A stretch of DNA of 53,179 bases from an uncultured Paracoccaceae bacterium (GCA_938005545.1 CALKXV010000057.1:1-53179); one strand, 5' to 3'; counted from the first letter of the stretch, positions 1 through 9,731 are shown. Notes: generated by a model from the sequence alone, not told the origin. Program-made: numbers and translations.

Positions 1-162
1 CTCTTGCGCATCGAAGAGATCATTGCACCCGATGTCACCTGTGGCTGCGGTGCGGAACGTCACATCATTGGCGAGGACGTCAGCGAACGGCTGGACATCG
101 TGCCGGCGCAGTTCCGGGTCATTGTCACGCGCCGTCCCAAAGTCGCAAAAGAAAAGCGATAA
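1..162 (+). pseudogene. IS66-family transposase (TnpC) internal fragment
   Basis: Read in frame 1 this stretch gives the N-terminal zinc-binding part of an IS66 transposase: a CGCG pair of cysteines, then IGEDVSERLD, IVPAQFRV and VTRRPK. In intact IS66 TnpC this is followed by another zinc-ligand segment and the large catalytic DDE domain. Here similarity stops at the lysine near position 141 and the frame ends seven codons later at TAA. The piece is therefore cut at its C-terminal side, and its 5' part lies outside the window. The junction falls inside the truncated minus-strand gene next to it, so a deletion or recombination joined two broken genes. The family call is confident; the exact element cannot be named. 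Confidence 0.85.
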
Positions 163-1269
163 CACAGCACGAAGCCAAGTCTCTCCCCTTACGACACTTT
201 GAGAGTGCTCAACCAATTCTCCAATGTCGATCTCATGGGAGAAATGTCCCATCTCGTCTTGGACATTTGGCTGGACTTGGCGCAAACGCTCACTCAGCGC
301 GTCACGCCGTTCGCGCGTATTCTGAAGGTTCTGGAGTGATCTTATCGCGTCTTGGAGGAACGCCGCCTCTAACATTGGCGAGGCGGCCATATCTGCTTTC
401 TGGACGTAGCACTCAGCCGCTTCGATAGAGCAGCGATCCGCGTCTTCTGCCGAACTATTTTGACGGTGTCCACGGGCGGCAAGTCGCCAGAGCCGTTGGC
501 GCGACTCTGGGTTCGCGGTTAATCGATCATGCGAGGCAAGTTCCTCTGCCATTGTAGCGATCTCCGTTGATGGAGTAGCTCCATGGTCTAGATCGAGATC
601 GGCTATCCTCCAGAAGTCGTCCGATTGTCCGCCGACAAATGCTTCCCCTACCAATTCAGCGAGAGTTTCGCGCACGCGAGCCGATTGCGACAAGCCCCAT
701 CGTGTCGCGTGTGAAATTCTTGCCGCTCTAGTCAGAGCGTTCTTGGCACCAATTCCCCAAGGCGATGTGTTCTCGTAGGAGAACGTCGCGTTGTCCGCTC
801 TGACGGATTCCACGGAATCACAGTACGCCTCAATCGCCTGCCCAGCGGCGTCTTGTCTTCGACGTTGCATGAACCAAGCAACATCGAACAGCCGCGCTCT
901 CAACCCTAGATGTGCAACTGAGGGAGCAAACTCTGCAATCACGTCGATTTGCTCGTCTGACAGGTCGGACGGTATCAACGTTCGCTGATCTCCATTCTGC
1001 ATCATTGGCTGAAACGGATCGCTTCGATGATCTGGAACAAAATGATAGTTCACCAGTCCTGTAATCAGTCTGAGTGCCGACCTTTGTTCCTCGGGAACGC
1101 TTTCGATCATCGGCGAGATGTGGCGGTTTACATCGAAGCTTTCGACGCTTCGAACGGCCGCCAGAAGAACGTTCAAAGAAACTGCCTCAAGTTCCTCCAG
1201 TGTTACGACAAAATCAACACCGGGCACTGGCGCAGTCTCTGGTTCACTTTCGGCTTCTTCCTCGCACAT
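1..1269 (-). pseudogene. DUF4209-like large protein, 3'-truncated by an IS66 remnant
   Basis: An uninterrupted minus-strand frame starts at ATG 1269, with GGAG seven bases upstream, and stays open for 423 codons to the window edge. About 376 codons (to roughly position 142) look like real protein: an acidic N-terminus, then helical sequence including LRARLFDVAWFM near residue 133. I associate this pattern with the DUF7380/DUF4209 family, large proteins of unknown function often found in accessory DNA. The remaining 47 codons are only the antisense of the IS66 fragment, so the C-terminal domain is missing. The gene is probably dead, or makes a fusion product. It lies just beyond the 3' end of tRNA-Lys, as island cargo often does. 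Family assignment is from memory and moderate. Confidence 0.55.
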
Positions 1270-1347
1270 CGATAAACTCCGCAGCCATTGTTTACGTCTT
1301 ACAACGTTGCAGGCAGATTTGAATACCGGCAAAGCCAATCCACAAGT

Positions 1348-1369
1348 ACGTTTGAAAAACGTTTGAAAA
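1348..1369. repeat. Perfect 11-bp tandem direct repeat
   Basis: ACGTTTGAAAA occurs twice back to back. It lies between the truncated DUF4209-like gene and the 3' end of tRNA-Lys, in a stretch with no other feature. It could be a chance duplication, an operator, or part of an old recombination site near the tRNA. The repeat is directly visible; its function is unknown. Confidence 0.6.
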
Positions 1370-1427
1370 TTTCGAAGCCGCCAAAGCATTGCTTGACCAC
1401 TTTCACTTTAATATCAATCAGTTGAAG

Positions 1428-1503
1428 TGGTGAGCCGTGATGGGTTCGAACCATCGACCTACTGATTAAAAGTCAGTTGCTCTACCAACTGAGCTAACGG
1501 CCC
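1428..1503 (-). tRNA. tRNA-Lys (anticodon UUU)
   Basis: Minus-strand cloverleaf of 76 nt with encoded CCA. The acceptor stem GGGCCGU pairs with ACGGCUC (one G-U pair). The D-arm is UAGCUCAGUUGGUAGAGCA, the anticodon arm CUGAC-UUUUAAU-CAG gives anticodon UUU for lysine, and the T-arm contains GGUUCGAACC. The discriminator is A. Its 3' end faces the decayed mobile segment at the left of the window, so it may have served as an integration site. Confidence 0.97.
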
Positions 1504-1619
1504 ACTGAGCGCCCGCATTAATGGGGCCGACCTGACCCGTCAAGGGCAAAACGCGCCTCCTTGACACGAGGGGGCGTGCGCGGGCACTTTGGCCAAGCTG
1601 CCTTCAAAAAAGGATCCCC

Positions 1620-2204
1620 ATGGTGCGCCGGTTTGTGTTGATTTCAATTTTGCTGGCAGGGCTTGCCGGATGTTCGCCTTCGGGCGGGATACTTGTGTCG
1701 GAAAAGGCCGAAGATCTTGGGGGCAATCTCTTTGTGGAAACGGCGAATGACGGAAGCCAGTTTCTGGTGCTGGACGGTGAAATCACGCCACAAACGTCGT
1801 TTACTTTCCTTGCTTTGGTGCAGCAATCAGATGTCGAAGGCCTGGTCATCGCACAATCGCCCGGCGGCAATCTTTTGGCGTCGCATCAGATCGGGCGCGA
1901 GATCAAAAAGCGCGGCATGAACACCGTTGTTCTGGTGAGCTGTATTTCGGCCTGTGTCGATATTTTTGTCGCAGGGGATCGCCGCGAAATGACGGATATT
2001 TCCGAACTGGGCCTGCATTCGGCGACGGATCGCGACGTTTCGATCGAAATTGACCGGCGATACTGGCGGGAAATGGGATTTCCGCAGGTGAATGAGCAAG
2101 CCTACCAAGTACCGAACAACCAACTTTGGATTGTTTCGCCGAAACGGGCCCGCGAGCTGCGCCTGGCCACCAATATCCTCACGTCGCGAAACAACCCGTC
2201 TTAA
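1620..2204 (+). CDS. Putative lipoprotein with ClpP/crotonase-like fold (COG3904-type)
   Basis: 194 aa. The N-terminus is a lipoprotein signal: two arginines, a hydrophobic stretch, then LAGC with lipidation Cys18. The body has two hallmarks of the ClpP/SppA serine-protease fold: SPGG at residues 80-83, where such proteins form the oxyanion region, and CISAC at 108-112, where Ser110 sits at the place of the nucleophile in a SxG/SAG helix start. The later AGDRREM segment also fits that fold. It matches small predicted periplasmic proteins of the COG3904 type with no established role. RBS AAAAAGGA lies just upstream of ATG 1620. It is monocistronic or leads into dapF; the substrate is unknown. 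Confidence 0.75.
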   Translation: MVRRFVLISILLAGLAGCSPSGGILVSEKAEDLGGNLFVETANDGSQFLVLDGEITPQTSFTFLALVQQSDVEGLVIAQSPGGNLLASHQIGREIKKRGMNTVVLVSCISACVDIFVAGDRREMTDISELGLHSATDRDVSIEIDRRYWREMGFPQVNEQAYQVPNNQLWIVSPKRARELRLATNILTSRNNPS

Positions 2205-2255
2205 GGTCGATCCCCGTTGCCGCTTTGGGCAGGGGGCGTTATATCGCCTTCCAAC

Positions 2256-3080
2256 ATGGTTCAGACAGCATCATCCGGCACGCCGTTCATGAAAATGCAC
2301 GGCCTTGGCAACGATTTCGTTGTGATCGACTACCGACATGGTGGGGCGGCGATGACGGCTGAGCATGCGCGCGCGCTTGGGGATCGGCACCGGGGTGTCG
2401 GTTTCGATCAATTGGCCGTCATTGAAAGCGATGCCAAGGCTACAGCGGCACTGACGTTTTATAACTCCGATGGCACCGTGTCGTCGGCCTGTGGCAATGC
2501 TACGCGCTGTATTGCGCGTCATCTGATGGATGAGACGGGGCAAAGCGCGTTGAGCTTGCGCACCGAACGGGGGTTGCTCGCCTGTGAAGACGCAGGCAAT
2601 GGCCTGACCCGTGTTAATATGGGCGTGCCCTTGCTGAATTGGCAGGACATCCCTTTGGCCGAAGAAACCGATACGCTCCATCTGCCGATCAAGGGCGATC
2701 CGGTTGCGGTCTCCATGGGCAACCCGCATTGTACGTTCTTTGTGGACGACGTGGCATCGGTTGATCTTGTCGCCGAGGGGCGCGCTGTGGAGGTTCACCC
2801 GTTATTCCCCGAACGCACCAATGTTCAGTTTGCGCAAGTTATGGGCGAGAACCACTTGCGGATGCGGGTTTGGGAACGGGGTGTGGGTGTTACGCTGGCG
2901 TCTGGTTCGTCGTCTTGCGCCGCTGCTGTTGGCGCGGCGCGCCGGGGGCTTACAGGTCGTACCGTCAGCATTGATCTGGATGGTGGGCGGATTGAGATCG
3001 ACTGGAGCGATGATGGTGTTTGGATGACGGGCCCCACGGCCCATGTATTTGACGGTGTCTTTTTCACCGACGCCCTATGA
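2256..3080 (+). CDS. dapF: Diaminopimelate epimerase
   Basis: 274 aa from ATG 2256, the usual family length; an in-frame start at 2217 would add 13 unlikely residues. DapF interconverts LL- and meso-diaminopimelate in the cytosol for lysine and peptidoglycan synthesis, using two cysteines as acid and base. The N-terminal motif KMHGLGNDF and the first catalytic site ACGNATRC (Cys79) are present. The second catalytic motif, usually ACGSG or ACGTG, reads ASGSS here, with Ser216 (codon TCT at 2901) where the cysteine is expected. A cysteine follows five residues later. The last four bases overlap mtaB (ATGA), implying translational coupling. Identity is certain; full activity is not. Confidence 0.93.
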   Translation: MVQTASSGTPFMKMHGLGNDFVVIDYRHGGAAMTAEHARALGDRHRGVGFDQLAVIESDAKATAALTFYNSDGTVSSACGNATRCIARHLMDETGQSALSLRTERGLLACEDAGNGLTRVNMGVPLLNWQDIPLAEETDTLHLPIKGDPVAVSMGNPHCTFFVDDVASVDLVAEGRAVEVHPLFPERTNVQFAQVMGENHLRMRVWERGVGVTLASGSSSCAAAVGAARRGLTGRTVSIDLDGGRIEIDWSDDGVWMTGPTAHVFDGVFFTDAL

Positions 3081-4321
3081 CCGCGCCGCCCAAAATTACG
3101 ACGCTTGGTTGTCGTCTGAACGCCTATGAGTCCGAGGCCATGCGCGAAATGGCGGAAGCCGCCGGGCTGGAAAAGGCTGTGATCGTCAATACTTGCGCAG
3201 TGACAGCCGAGGCTGTGCGCAAAAGCCAAAAGGAAATTCGAAGGCTCGCGCGCGAAAATCCCGACCATCAGGTGATCGTGACGGGCTGCGCGGCGCAGAC
3301 CGAGCCCGAACGTTTCGCGGCTATGAAAGACGTGAGCCTTGTTCTTGGAAACACCGAGAAAATGGCGCCTGCAACGTGGGCCGGGATCGCGATTGGTGCG
3401 ACCGAGCCGGTTATGGTTGACGATATCATGTCGGTCACCGAAACCGCCGGGCATTTGATTGATGGGTTTGGGCGCCACCGCGCTTATGTGCAGGTGCAAA
3501 ACGGCTGTGATCATCGTTGTACCTTTTGCATTATCCCCTTTGGCCGGGGCAATTCGCGGTCTGTGCCGGCGGGCGTGGTTGTCGATCAGATCAAACGTTT
3601 GCGGGATCGTGGTTTCAACGAGGTCGTCCTGACCGGCGTTGATCTGACGTCATGGGGTGCAGATTTGCCCGGTGAGCCACGGCTTGGAGATTTGGTGCGT
3701 CGTATCCTGAAACTTATTCCCGATCTGCCACGTCTTCGGATTTCAAGCATCGACAGCATCGAAGCGGATGATGCCTTGATGGAGGCGATTGCGACCGAAC
3801 ACCGGTTGATGCCGCATCTGCACCTAAGCCTGCAAGCTGGCGACGATATGATCCTGAAACGCATGAAGCGCCGTCATTTGCGCGATGATGCCATTCGGTT
3901 TTGTGAGGATGCCAAGAAACTCCGCCCGGATATGACCTTCGGCGCTGACATTATTGCGGGGTTTCCCACGGAAACAGACGCCATGTTCGACAATTCGATG
4001 AGGTTGATTGATGAATGTGGCCTGACGTGGCTGCACATCTTTCCCTATTCGCCGCGCCCCGGAACGCCAGCGGCAAAAATGCCCCAGGTTCATGGCCCCA
4101 CCATTCGCACCCGTGCCGCCGAATTGCGGACCAAGGGCAAAGAACGCACCGCGCAACATCTGGGCCAGCAATTGGGGAAAACCTTGCGCGTCCTGACCGA
4201 AGGCCCGCGCATGGGTCGCACCGAACAATTTGCCGAGGTTGCCTTTGGCACAGATCAGCCCAAAGGTGCGTTGATCGATGTAACCATCACCGGCCACGAT
4301 GGCCGCCAATTGACCGCGTGA
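3077..4321 (+). CDS. mtaB: tRNA t6A37 methylthiotransferase MtaB
   Basis: 414 aa. MtaB is a radical-SAM methylthiotransferase that converts t6A37 to ms2t6A37 in tRNAs reading ANN codons. The N-terminal UPF0004 domain has GCRLNAYES (Cys12), NTCAVT (Cys40) and TGCAAQ (Cys71), the ligands of the auxiliary iron-sulfur cluster. The radical-SAM motif CxxxCxxC is at Cys144, Cys148 and Cys151 (CDHRCTFC). A C-terminal TRAM-like tail follows. It is shorter than RimO and MiaB, and the TLGCRLN start is typical of MtaB. The start codon overlaps the dapF stop (ATGA). Confidence 0.93.
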   Translation: MTAPPKITTLGCRLNAYESEAMREMAEAAGLEKAVIVNTCAVTAEAVRKSQKEIRRLARENPDHQVIVTGCAAQTEPERFAAMKDVSLVLGNTEKMAPATWAGIAIGATEPVMVDDIMSVTETAGHLIDGFGRHRAYVQVQNGCDHRCTFCIIPFGRGNSRSVPAGVVVDQIKRLRDRGFNEVVLTGVDLTSWGADLPGEPRLGDLVRRILKLIPDLPRLRISSIDSIEADDALMEAIATEHRLMPHLHLSLQAGDDMILKRMKRRHLRDDAIRFCEDAKKLRPDMTFGADIIAGFPTETDAMFDNSMRLIDECGLTWLHIFPYSPRPGTPAAKMPQVHGPTIRTRAAELRTKGKERTAQHLGQQLGKTLRVLTEGPRMGRTEQFAEVAFGTDQPKGALIDVTITGHDGRQLTA

Positions 4322-4325
4322 GGCC

Positions 4326-4934
4326 ATGATGAAGCTTTATACAAACCCCGCATCCCCCTTTTGTCGTAAAGTCGAGGTGCTTTTGCACGAAGCAGGGCGC
4401 ATGGATCTGGTCGAACCGACAGTTGTTGCGGGGCATCCTACCGATACAGGGAATATGCCGATCACCGTCAATCCCATCGGCAAAATTCCGACACTGGCGT
4501 TGGACGATGGGCGCGCGCTTTATGACAGCCGCGTCATCACGCATTATCTGGATGATCAGTGCGGAACCGGGTTTTACCCGGAAGAACAGCTTTGGGACGT
4601 TCTGACGCTTGAAGCCACCGGTGACGGTATCAGCGATGCGGCAGTTTCGATGATCTATGAAGCGCGTTCGCGCCCCGAAGACATGCAGTATCCGCCCTAT
4701 GTGGAAGGCCAATGGGATAAAGTCACACGCGCGCTCGATGATCTCGATGCAAATTGGGTTGACCAACTGGACGGCGCGCTGACCATGGGCCATATTGCGG
4801 TGGGCTGCGCCTTGGGATACCTTGATTTCCGTCATCCGTCCCGCAATTGGCGCGATGGACGGGCAGGGTTGGCGGCGTGGTACACGCTTTTTGCCAAACG
4901 TCCCGCAATGGTCGCCACAGACCCAAGCGCGTGA
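4326..4934 (+). CDS. Glutathione S-transferase family protein
   Basis: 202 aa. The N-terminal thioredoxin-like domain begins KLYTNPASPFCRKVEVLLHEAG, with the SPF/C site near the glutathione-binding position and the conserved NPIGKIPTL cis-proline segment, then an all-helical C-terminal domain (YLDFRHPSRNWR). Two adjacent ATGs lie at 4326 and 4329; the GAGG upstream favours the second. It starts five bases after mtaB and is probably co-transcribed. The substrate cannot be deduced. Confident of the family only. Confidence 0.9.
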   Translation: MMKLYTNPASPFCRKVEVLLHEAGRMDLVEPTVVAGHPTDTGNMPITVNPIGKIPTLALDDGRALYDSRVITHYLDDQCGTGFYPEEQLWDVLTLEATGDGISDAAVSMIYEARSRPEDMQYPPYVEGQWDKVTRALDDLDANWVDQLDGALTMGHIAVGCALGYLDFRHPSRNWRDGRAGLAAWYTLFAKRPAMVATDPSA

Positions 4935-4968
4935 TGCGCGCGATATACTCCGTTCGTCGAGACCGCTG

Positions 4969-5574
4969 ATGCATCCTTATCCCGCTTTCGCCGAGAAATC
5001 CGACACCAAAAACGTCGAATTCGCACGAAACCGAGGCTTCGGAACCCTTGCGATGAATGGCGAACATGGGCCAACCGTCATTCAGGTGCCGTTTTTGCTG
5101 TCAAAAGACGGAAGCCACGCCGATCTCCATCTTGCGCGTTTCAACCCCATTGCACGGGCCGAACCGGGCGACGCGGTGATCTCGGTTACCGGGCCCGACG
5201 GATATGTGTCGCCCGATTGGTACGAGGTGCCAGATCAGGTGCCGACGTGGAACTATATCGCCGTCCATTTGCGCGGGGCGCTGGCACCTTTACCGATTGA
5301 GGCCCTTTCCGATCTGATCGACCGCCAATCCGCGTTCTTTGAGGGCCGATTGGTGCCAAAACTACCTTGGACGGCCGATAAGATGTCAGAAGGCGCTAAG
5401 GACAAGATGATGAAGGCGATCCGGCCATATCGGTTGACTATCACATCGGTGCAGGGGACGTGGAAGCTGAACCAAAACAAGGCGGACGCCGTTCGATTGA
5501 AGGCAGCCGAGAAAATTGGCAATGGCATCGGCATTGATCTTAACCAGTTGGCAGACCACATGCGAAACCCGTGA
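4969..5574 (+). CDS. PaiB-like FMN-binding negative transcriptional regulator
   Basis: 201 aa from ATG 4969. The frame opens earlier (4795), but that part overlaps the glutathione transferase gene. The sequence starts MHPYPAFAEK, with FGTLAMNGEHGPTVIQVPFLL and the YVSPDWYEVPDQVPTWNYIAVHLRG region (positions about 80-105) typical of the PaiB/UPF family, an FMN-binding split-barrel fold. Bacillus PaiB was described as a repressor of sporulation and protease genes, but in proteobacteria the role is unclear and it may be a flavin enzyme. It starts 34 bases after the preceding gene. Confidence 0.85.
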   Translation: MHPYPAFAEKSDTKNVEFARNRGFGTLAMNGEHGPTVIQVPFLLSKDGSHADLHLARFNPIARAEPGDAVISVTGPDGYVSPDWYEVPDQVPTWNYIAVHLRGALAPLPIEALSDLIDRQSAFFEGRLVPKLPWTADKMSEGAKDKMMKAIRPYRLTITSVQGTWKLNQNKADAVRLKAAEKIGNGIGIDLNQLADHMRNP

Positions 5575-5838
5575 CAAGGGGCGCGATCAACGCGGCCGCT
5601 CTTTGATTTTAGCAATGGGACATTAAACCACTTGTTCAGGTTCTTCGTAGATTGCTGAGCTTGGCGCGCGTATCTGGTGCCAAAACCGCAAGGTTGCTAA
5701 CGAATTGCAAAATTAGGTGCGCCCGAATGTCCGCTGGACGGCGCTGCATCTGGGGAGTATCTAGCGCCCAAATCGGCCAGAATCCGCATCGCGGGGTCGA
5801 GCGTTTGGGCGAAATGCCCCCAAGAACAGGAGACGCAA

Positions 5839-6402
5839 GTGTCGCACGCAGACGAAAGCCATGAAGGCACGCGCCGTGACTTCCTTTATTATGCCGCCGG
5901 CGGTGCAGGAGTTGTTGCCACTGGTGCTGCCGTTTGGCCACTGGTCAACCAGATGAACCCATCGGCGGATGTGCGGGCCTTGTCCTCGATCCGGGTGGAT
6001 ATCTCGGGTGTCGAGCCGGGCACGCAAATCACAGTAAAATGGCTGGGAAAACCGGTGTTTATCCGTCGTCGCACAGACGAAGAAATTGCCGAGGCCAACG
6101 GCGTCGATATGTCTGAATTGATTGATCCAGATGCCCGGAACGCAAACTTGCCTGACGGATCAGACGCGACCAATGCAAACCGCGCCTTGGATGAAACCGG
6201 CGAATGGTTGGTTCAAATGGGCGTCTGTACACACCTTGGTTGTGTTCCTTTGGGTGATGCAGGTGACTTCGGCGGCTGGTTCTGCCCGTGCCATGGCTCG
6301 CACTACGACACTGCTGGGCGCATCCGCAAAGGACCCGCGCCTGAAAATCTTCCTGTCCCGCCTGCGGCGTTCGACGGCGAAGACACATTGGTCCTCGGAT
6401 AA
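5839..6402 (+). CDS. petA: Cytochrome bc1 complex, Rieske iron-sulfur subunit
   Basis: 187 aa, starting at GTG 5839 with AGGAGA six bases upstream. This is the Rieske protein of ubiquinol-cytochrome c reductase. A twin-arginine motif (TRRDFL) precedes one transmembrane anchor (about residues 15-38). The 2Fe-2S cluster boxes are CTHLGC (Cys130, His132, Cys135) and CPCHGSH (Cys149, Cys151, His152); Cys135 and Cys151 form the usual disulfide. The insert between residues 75 and 115 is typical of alphaproteobacterial Rieske proteins. First gene of petABC, with a 264-nt upstream gap that must hold the promoter. Confidence 0.97.
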   Translation: MSHADESHEGTRRDFLYYAAGGAGVVATGAAVWPLVNQMNPSADVRALSSIRVDISGVEPGTQITVKWLGKPVFIRRRTDEEIAEANGVDMSELIDPDARNANLPDGSDATNANRALDETGEWLVQMGVCTHLGCVPLGDAGDFGGWFCPCHGSHYDTAGRIRKGPAPENLPVPPAAFDGEDTLVLG

Positions 6403-6417
6403 AGGGAGAACAAGACG

Positions 6418-7761
6418 ATGGCTGGTATCCCGCACGATCACTACGAACCGAAGACCAAGGCTGAAACATGGCTGCACAAGCGCCTGCCGATTGCCGGGCT
6501 TCTTTACGACACGCTGATGATCCCGACGCCCAAGAACCTGAACTGGATGTGGATCTGGGGCATTATCCTGACGTTCTGCCTCGTTTTGCAGATCGCGACA
6601 GGTATCGTTTTGGCGATGCATTATACACCGCATGTGGACTTTGCCTTTGCATCGATTGAACACATCATGCGGAACGTGAATGGCGGCCATATGATCCGCT
6701 ATGTCCATATGAACGGCGCGTCGTTGTTCTTTGTGGCCGTTTACGCCCATATTTTCCGGGGCCTTTACTATGGCTCCTACAAAGAACCGCGCGAGATCAC
6801 GTGGATCATCGGTATCCTGATCTTTGTTCTGATGATGGGCACCGCCTTTATGGGCTATGTTCTGCCTTGGGGGCAGATGTCCTTCTGGGGCGCCACTGTG
6901 ATCACCGGTCTTTTCGGTGCGATCCCTTTCATTGGTGAACCGATCCAGACTTGGCTGTTGGGCGGACCTGCGGTCGACAACGCAACGCTCAACCGTTTCT
7001 TCTCGCTTCACTACCTGCTGCCCTTCGTGATTGTAGGCCTTGTGGCGCTGCATATCTGGGCCTTCCACACCACGGGCAACAACAACCCAACGGGCGTAGA
7101 AGTGCGGCGCGCATCGAAAGAAGACGCCGAGAAAGACACTGTGCCCTTCTTCCCGTACTATGTGATCAAGGATGTCTTCGCGCTGGCCGTGATCCTGGCG
7201 ATCTTCTTTGCCGTCGTTGGCTTTATGCCCAACTATCTGGGTCACCCCGACAATTACATCGAAGCAAACCCACTGGCGACACCTGCGCACATCGTGCCCG
7301 AATGGTACTTCCTGCCGTTCTACGCGATCCTCAGGGCCTTCACGTCGGAAGTCTGGGTCGTCCAGATCGCAAGCTTTGTGACAGGCGGCATTATCGATGC
7401 GAAATTCTTCGGCGTTCTGGCTATGTTCGGCGCGATTGCCGTGATGGCCTTGGCTCCTTGGGTGGACACATCTTCGGTCCGTTCGGGCAAATACCGCCCC
7501 ATGTTCAAGTGGTGGTTCTGGCTTCTGGTGATCGATTTTGTGATCCTGATGTGGCTTGGTGCACAACCGGCCGAGGAACCCTATGCGACCTTCTCGCTGA
7601 TCGCTTCGGCCTATTGGTTTGCGTATTTCCTGGTCATCCTGCCAATGCTTGGCGTGATCGAGAAGCCTCTGCCGCAGCCCGAAACCATCGAAGAAGATTT
7701 CGATGAACACTACCCGGCGGGCAGCGAAAGCGCGTCCCCTCAAGCCTCCCCTGCGGAATGA
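6418..7761 (+). CDS. petB: Cytochrome bc1 complex, cytochrome b
   Basis: 447 aa multispanning subunit of the bc1 complex carrying hemes bL and bH and both quinone sites. The first haem-ligand helix shows [20 protein letters not shown] and the second [18 protein letters not shown], which supply the two histidine pairs. The quinol-oxidation PEWY motif is present ([15 protein letters not shown]). The length and the charged C-terminal extension fit alphaproteobacterial cytochrome b. It begins 15 bases after petA and ends overlapping the region just before petC. Confidence 0.97.
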   Translation: MAGIPHDHYEPKTKAETWLHKRLPIAGLLYDTLMIPTPKNLNWMWIWGIILTFCLVLQIATGIVLAMHYTPHVDFAFASIEHIMRNVNGGHMIRYVHMNGASLFFVAVYAHIFRGLYYGSYKEPREITWIIGILIFVLMMGTAFMGYVLPWGQMSFWGATVITGLFGAIPFIGEPIQTWLLGGPAVDNATLNRFFSLHYLLPFVIVGLVALHIWAFHTTGNNNPTGVEVRRASKEDAEKDTVPFFPYYVIKDVFALAVILAIFFAVVGFMPNYLGHPDNYIEANPLATPAHIVPEWYFLPFYAILRAFTSEVWVVQIASFVTGGIIDAKFFGVLAMFGAIAVMALAPWVDTSSVRSGKYRPMFKWWFWLLVIDFVILMWLGAQPAEEPYATFSLIASAYWFAYFLVILPMLGVIEKPLPQPETIEEDFDEHYPAGSESASPQASPAE

Positions 7762-7775
7762 AAGGAACAAGACCC

Positions 7776-8567
7776 ATGATCCGTAAGATCACACTTTCCG
7801 CAATCGCCGCCCTTGGCCTTGCCGCACCGGCTTTTGCTGCGGGCGACACCGGGCACATTGAAGATCACGCATTTTCTTTCGAAGGGCCCTTTGGAACGTT
7901 CGATCAGATGCAGCTTCAACGCGGCCTGAAGGTTTACACAGAGGTTTGTTCTGCCTGCCACGGTCTACGCTACGTTCCGTTACGCACATTGGGCGATGCC
8001 GGCGGCCCACAGCTTCCCGAAGACCAAGTGCGCGCCTATGCGGAGTTCTACGAGGTCTTTGACCCTGAACTTGAAGACTTCCGTACAGCCAAGCCGACAG
8101 ATCACTTTCCGCCGTCATCATTGGCCGAAGCACCTGACCTCTCCCTGATGGCCAAAGCGCGCGCTGGTTTCCATGGCCCCTATGGCTTGGGTATCAACCA
8201 GTTCGTCAAAGGTATGGGCGGTGCAGAATACATTTCTGCGATTCTTCAGGGCTATACCGGTGAAGAAAAAGAAGAAGCTGGTACAATCTTTTACGAAAAC
8301 ACGGCGTTCCCCGGCGGCTGGATCGCCATGGCGCCGCCCTTAGAAGATGGCTACGTCGAATTCGATGACGAACACGCCAACGATCTGGCGCACCTTGCTG
8401 AAGATACCGCGGCCTTCCTGATGTGGACGGCTGAACCCAAACAGAACGCACGAAAAGAGGCGGGTTTCGTGTCGGTCCTGTTCCTGATCGTTCTAAGTGT
8501 GCTGTTGTACCTGACCAACAAGCGCGTCTGGGCCCCGGTCAAGCGCCGCGACGAAGATCAGAGCTGA
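7776..8567 (+). CDS. petC: Cytochrome bc1 complex, cytochrome c1
   Basis: 263 aa from ATG 7776. An in-frame ATG at 7758 overlaps the petB stop, but the later one has AAAGGA upstream and gives a clean signal peptide ending APAFA. The haem site is CSACH (after VYTEVC), the Met ligand lies in the [11 protein letters not shown] region, and a C-terminal transmembrane helix ([15 protein letters not shown]) anchors it. It passes electrons from the Rieske centre to periplasmic cytochrome c. Last gene of the operon, followed by a strong terminator. Confidence 0.96.
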   Translation: MIRKITLSAIAALGLAAPAFAAGDTGHIEDHAFSFEGPFGTFDQMQLQRGLKVYTEVCSACHGLRYVPLRTLGDAGGPQLPEDQVRAYAEFYEVFDPELEDFRTAKPTDHFPPSSLAEAPDLSLMAKARAGFHGPYGLGINQFVKGMGGAEYISAILQGYTGEEKEEAGTIFYENTAFPGGWIAMAPPLEDGYVEFDDEHANDLAHLAEDTAAFLMWTAEPKQNARKEAGFVSVLFLIVLSVLLYLTNKRVWAPVKRRDEDQS

Positions 8568-8585
8568 TCACAAAAAATAGTGTAA

Positions 8586-8614
8586 AACGCCGCTCCGTCC
8601 GGGGCGGCGTTTTT
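8586..8614 (+). terminator. Rho-independent terminator of petABC
   Basis: An 11-bp stem (AACGCCGCTCC against GGGGCGGCGTT, one G-U pair) with a four-base loop is followed by a T-run. It lies 18 bases after the petC stop. Confidence 0.9.
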
Positions 8615-8720
8615 CGTTTGATCAACAAGATAATGTCAGAGCGGAAGACTGGAATGACAGACAACAGTGACCCACATAACACATCCTTGCTGCTGGGCAC
8701 TAAAGGAGAACGGGGGCCAG

Positions 8721-8759
8721 AAAAGAAAACCCCTGCGTCCCGGGGGAAGGGCGCAGGGG
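8721..8759 (-). terminator. Rho-independent terminator of rpoH (minus strand)
   Basis: Read on the minus strand, CCCCTGCG-CCC pairs with GGG-A-CGCAGGGG around a short C-rich loop and runs into TTTTCTTTT. It sits about 30 bases beyond the rpoH stop and faces the petABC terminator, so the two convergent operons are insulated. Confidence 0.85.
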
Positions 8760-8791
8760 GTAGATAAAAGCGGAAAAGGTCGGGAGGGGCC

Positions 8792-9688
8792 TTAAGCGCT
8801 TTCTAAAAGACCTTTTGCTTTCGCAAGGTCCTGCATTTTTGACTGAAGCTTTTCAAACGCCCGCACTTCGATCTGACGAATGCGTTCGCGGCTGACATCG
8901 TATTGGCCGGAAAGCTCTTCCAATGTGACGGGGCTGTCCATCAGGCGGCGCTGCGTCAGGATATCCTGTTCGCGTTCGTTCAAGACAGACATGGCTTCGG
9001 CCATCATCTCGCGACGTACGGACAATTCATCGCTTTCCGCATAATCACCCGCCTGATCGGCGTCTTCGTCTTCAAGCCAATCCTGCCATTGAGCTGCGCC
9101 TTCGCCGTCAGCAGAAACCGTGGCGTTCAGCGAGGCGTCACCGCCCGACAGACGCCGGTTCATGTTGATGACTTCTTGTTCGCTGACGTTCAGATCGGTT
9201 GCGATACGTTCAAGATGTTCAGGGCGCAGGTCACCGTCTTCCAACGCGCCGATGCGGGCTTTGGCTTTACGCAGGTTAAAGAACAACTTCTTTTGCGCCG
9301 AGGTCGTGCCCAATTTTACCAGCGACCACGACCGCAGGATGTATTCCTGGATCGACGCACGGATCCACCACATGGCATAGGTTGCCAGGCGGAAGCCCTT
9401 GTCAGGGTCAAACCGTTTTACAGCCTGCATAAGGCCAACGTTGGCTTCGGAAATCACTTCGGCCTGAGGCAACCCGTATCCACGGTATCCCATCGCGATC
9501 TTTGCAGCCAACCGCAGGTGCGACGTGACCATCTGGTGCGCAGCACCTGTGTCTTCGTCTTCTACCCAACGTTTGGCGAGCATGAATTCCTGCTCTTTTT
9601 CAAGCATTGGAAATTTGCGGATCTCCTGCAGATAGCGGTTCAGACCGCCTTCAGGCGTTGGTGCTGGAAGATTCGTATAATTTGCCAT
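8792..9688 (-). CDS. rpoH: RNA polymerase heat-shock sigma factor RpoH (sigma-32)
   Basis: 298 aa from ATG 9688 (MANYTNLPAP, the usual Rhodobacterales start); ATG 9712 would add eight residues. Region 1.2 has LNRYLQEIRKFPML. Region 2 has VTSHLRLAAKIAMGYRGYGLP and the core-binding and -10-recognising FDPDKGFRLATYAMWWIRASIQEYI. The RpoH box is QKKLFFNLRKAK. Region 4 ends in the helix-turn-helix VSRERIRQIEVRAFEKL. It directs transcription of chaperone and protease genes. Rhodobacterales often have two RpoH paralogues; which this is cannot be told from one copy. Confidence 0.95.
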   Translation of the reverse strand: MANYTNLPAPTPEGGLNRYLQEIRKFPMLEKEQEFMLAKRWVEDEDTGAAHQMVTSHLRLAAKIAMGYRGYGLPQAEVISEANVGLMQAVKRFDPDKGFRLATYAMWWIRASIQEYILRSWSLVKLGTTSAQKKLFFNLRKAKARIGALEDGDLRPEHLERIATDLNVSEQEVINMNRRLSGGDASLNATVSADGEGAAQWQDWLEDEDADQAGDYAESDELSVRREMMAEAMSVLNEREQDILTQRRLMDSPVTLEELSGQYDVSRERIRQIEVRAFEKLQSKMQDLAKAKGLLESA

Positions 9689-9731
9689 CTCTTTGTCATT
9701 CCCTGTAAACACCGATGTTCAGGTGCTTAAC

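Noticed and set aside
6160-7770. 536-codon open frame on the minus strand opposite petA-petB-petC
   Set aside because: It is the antisense of the cytochrome b gene, with His/Arg/Gln-rich composition typical of a frame shadow and no recognisable domain.
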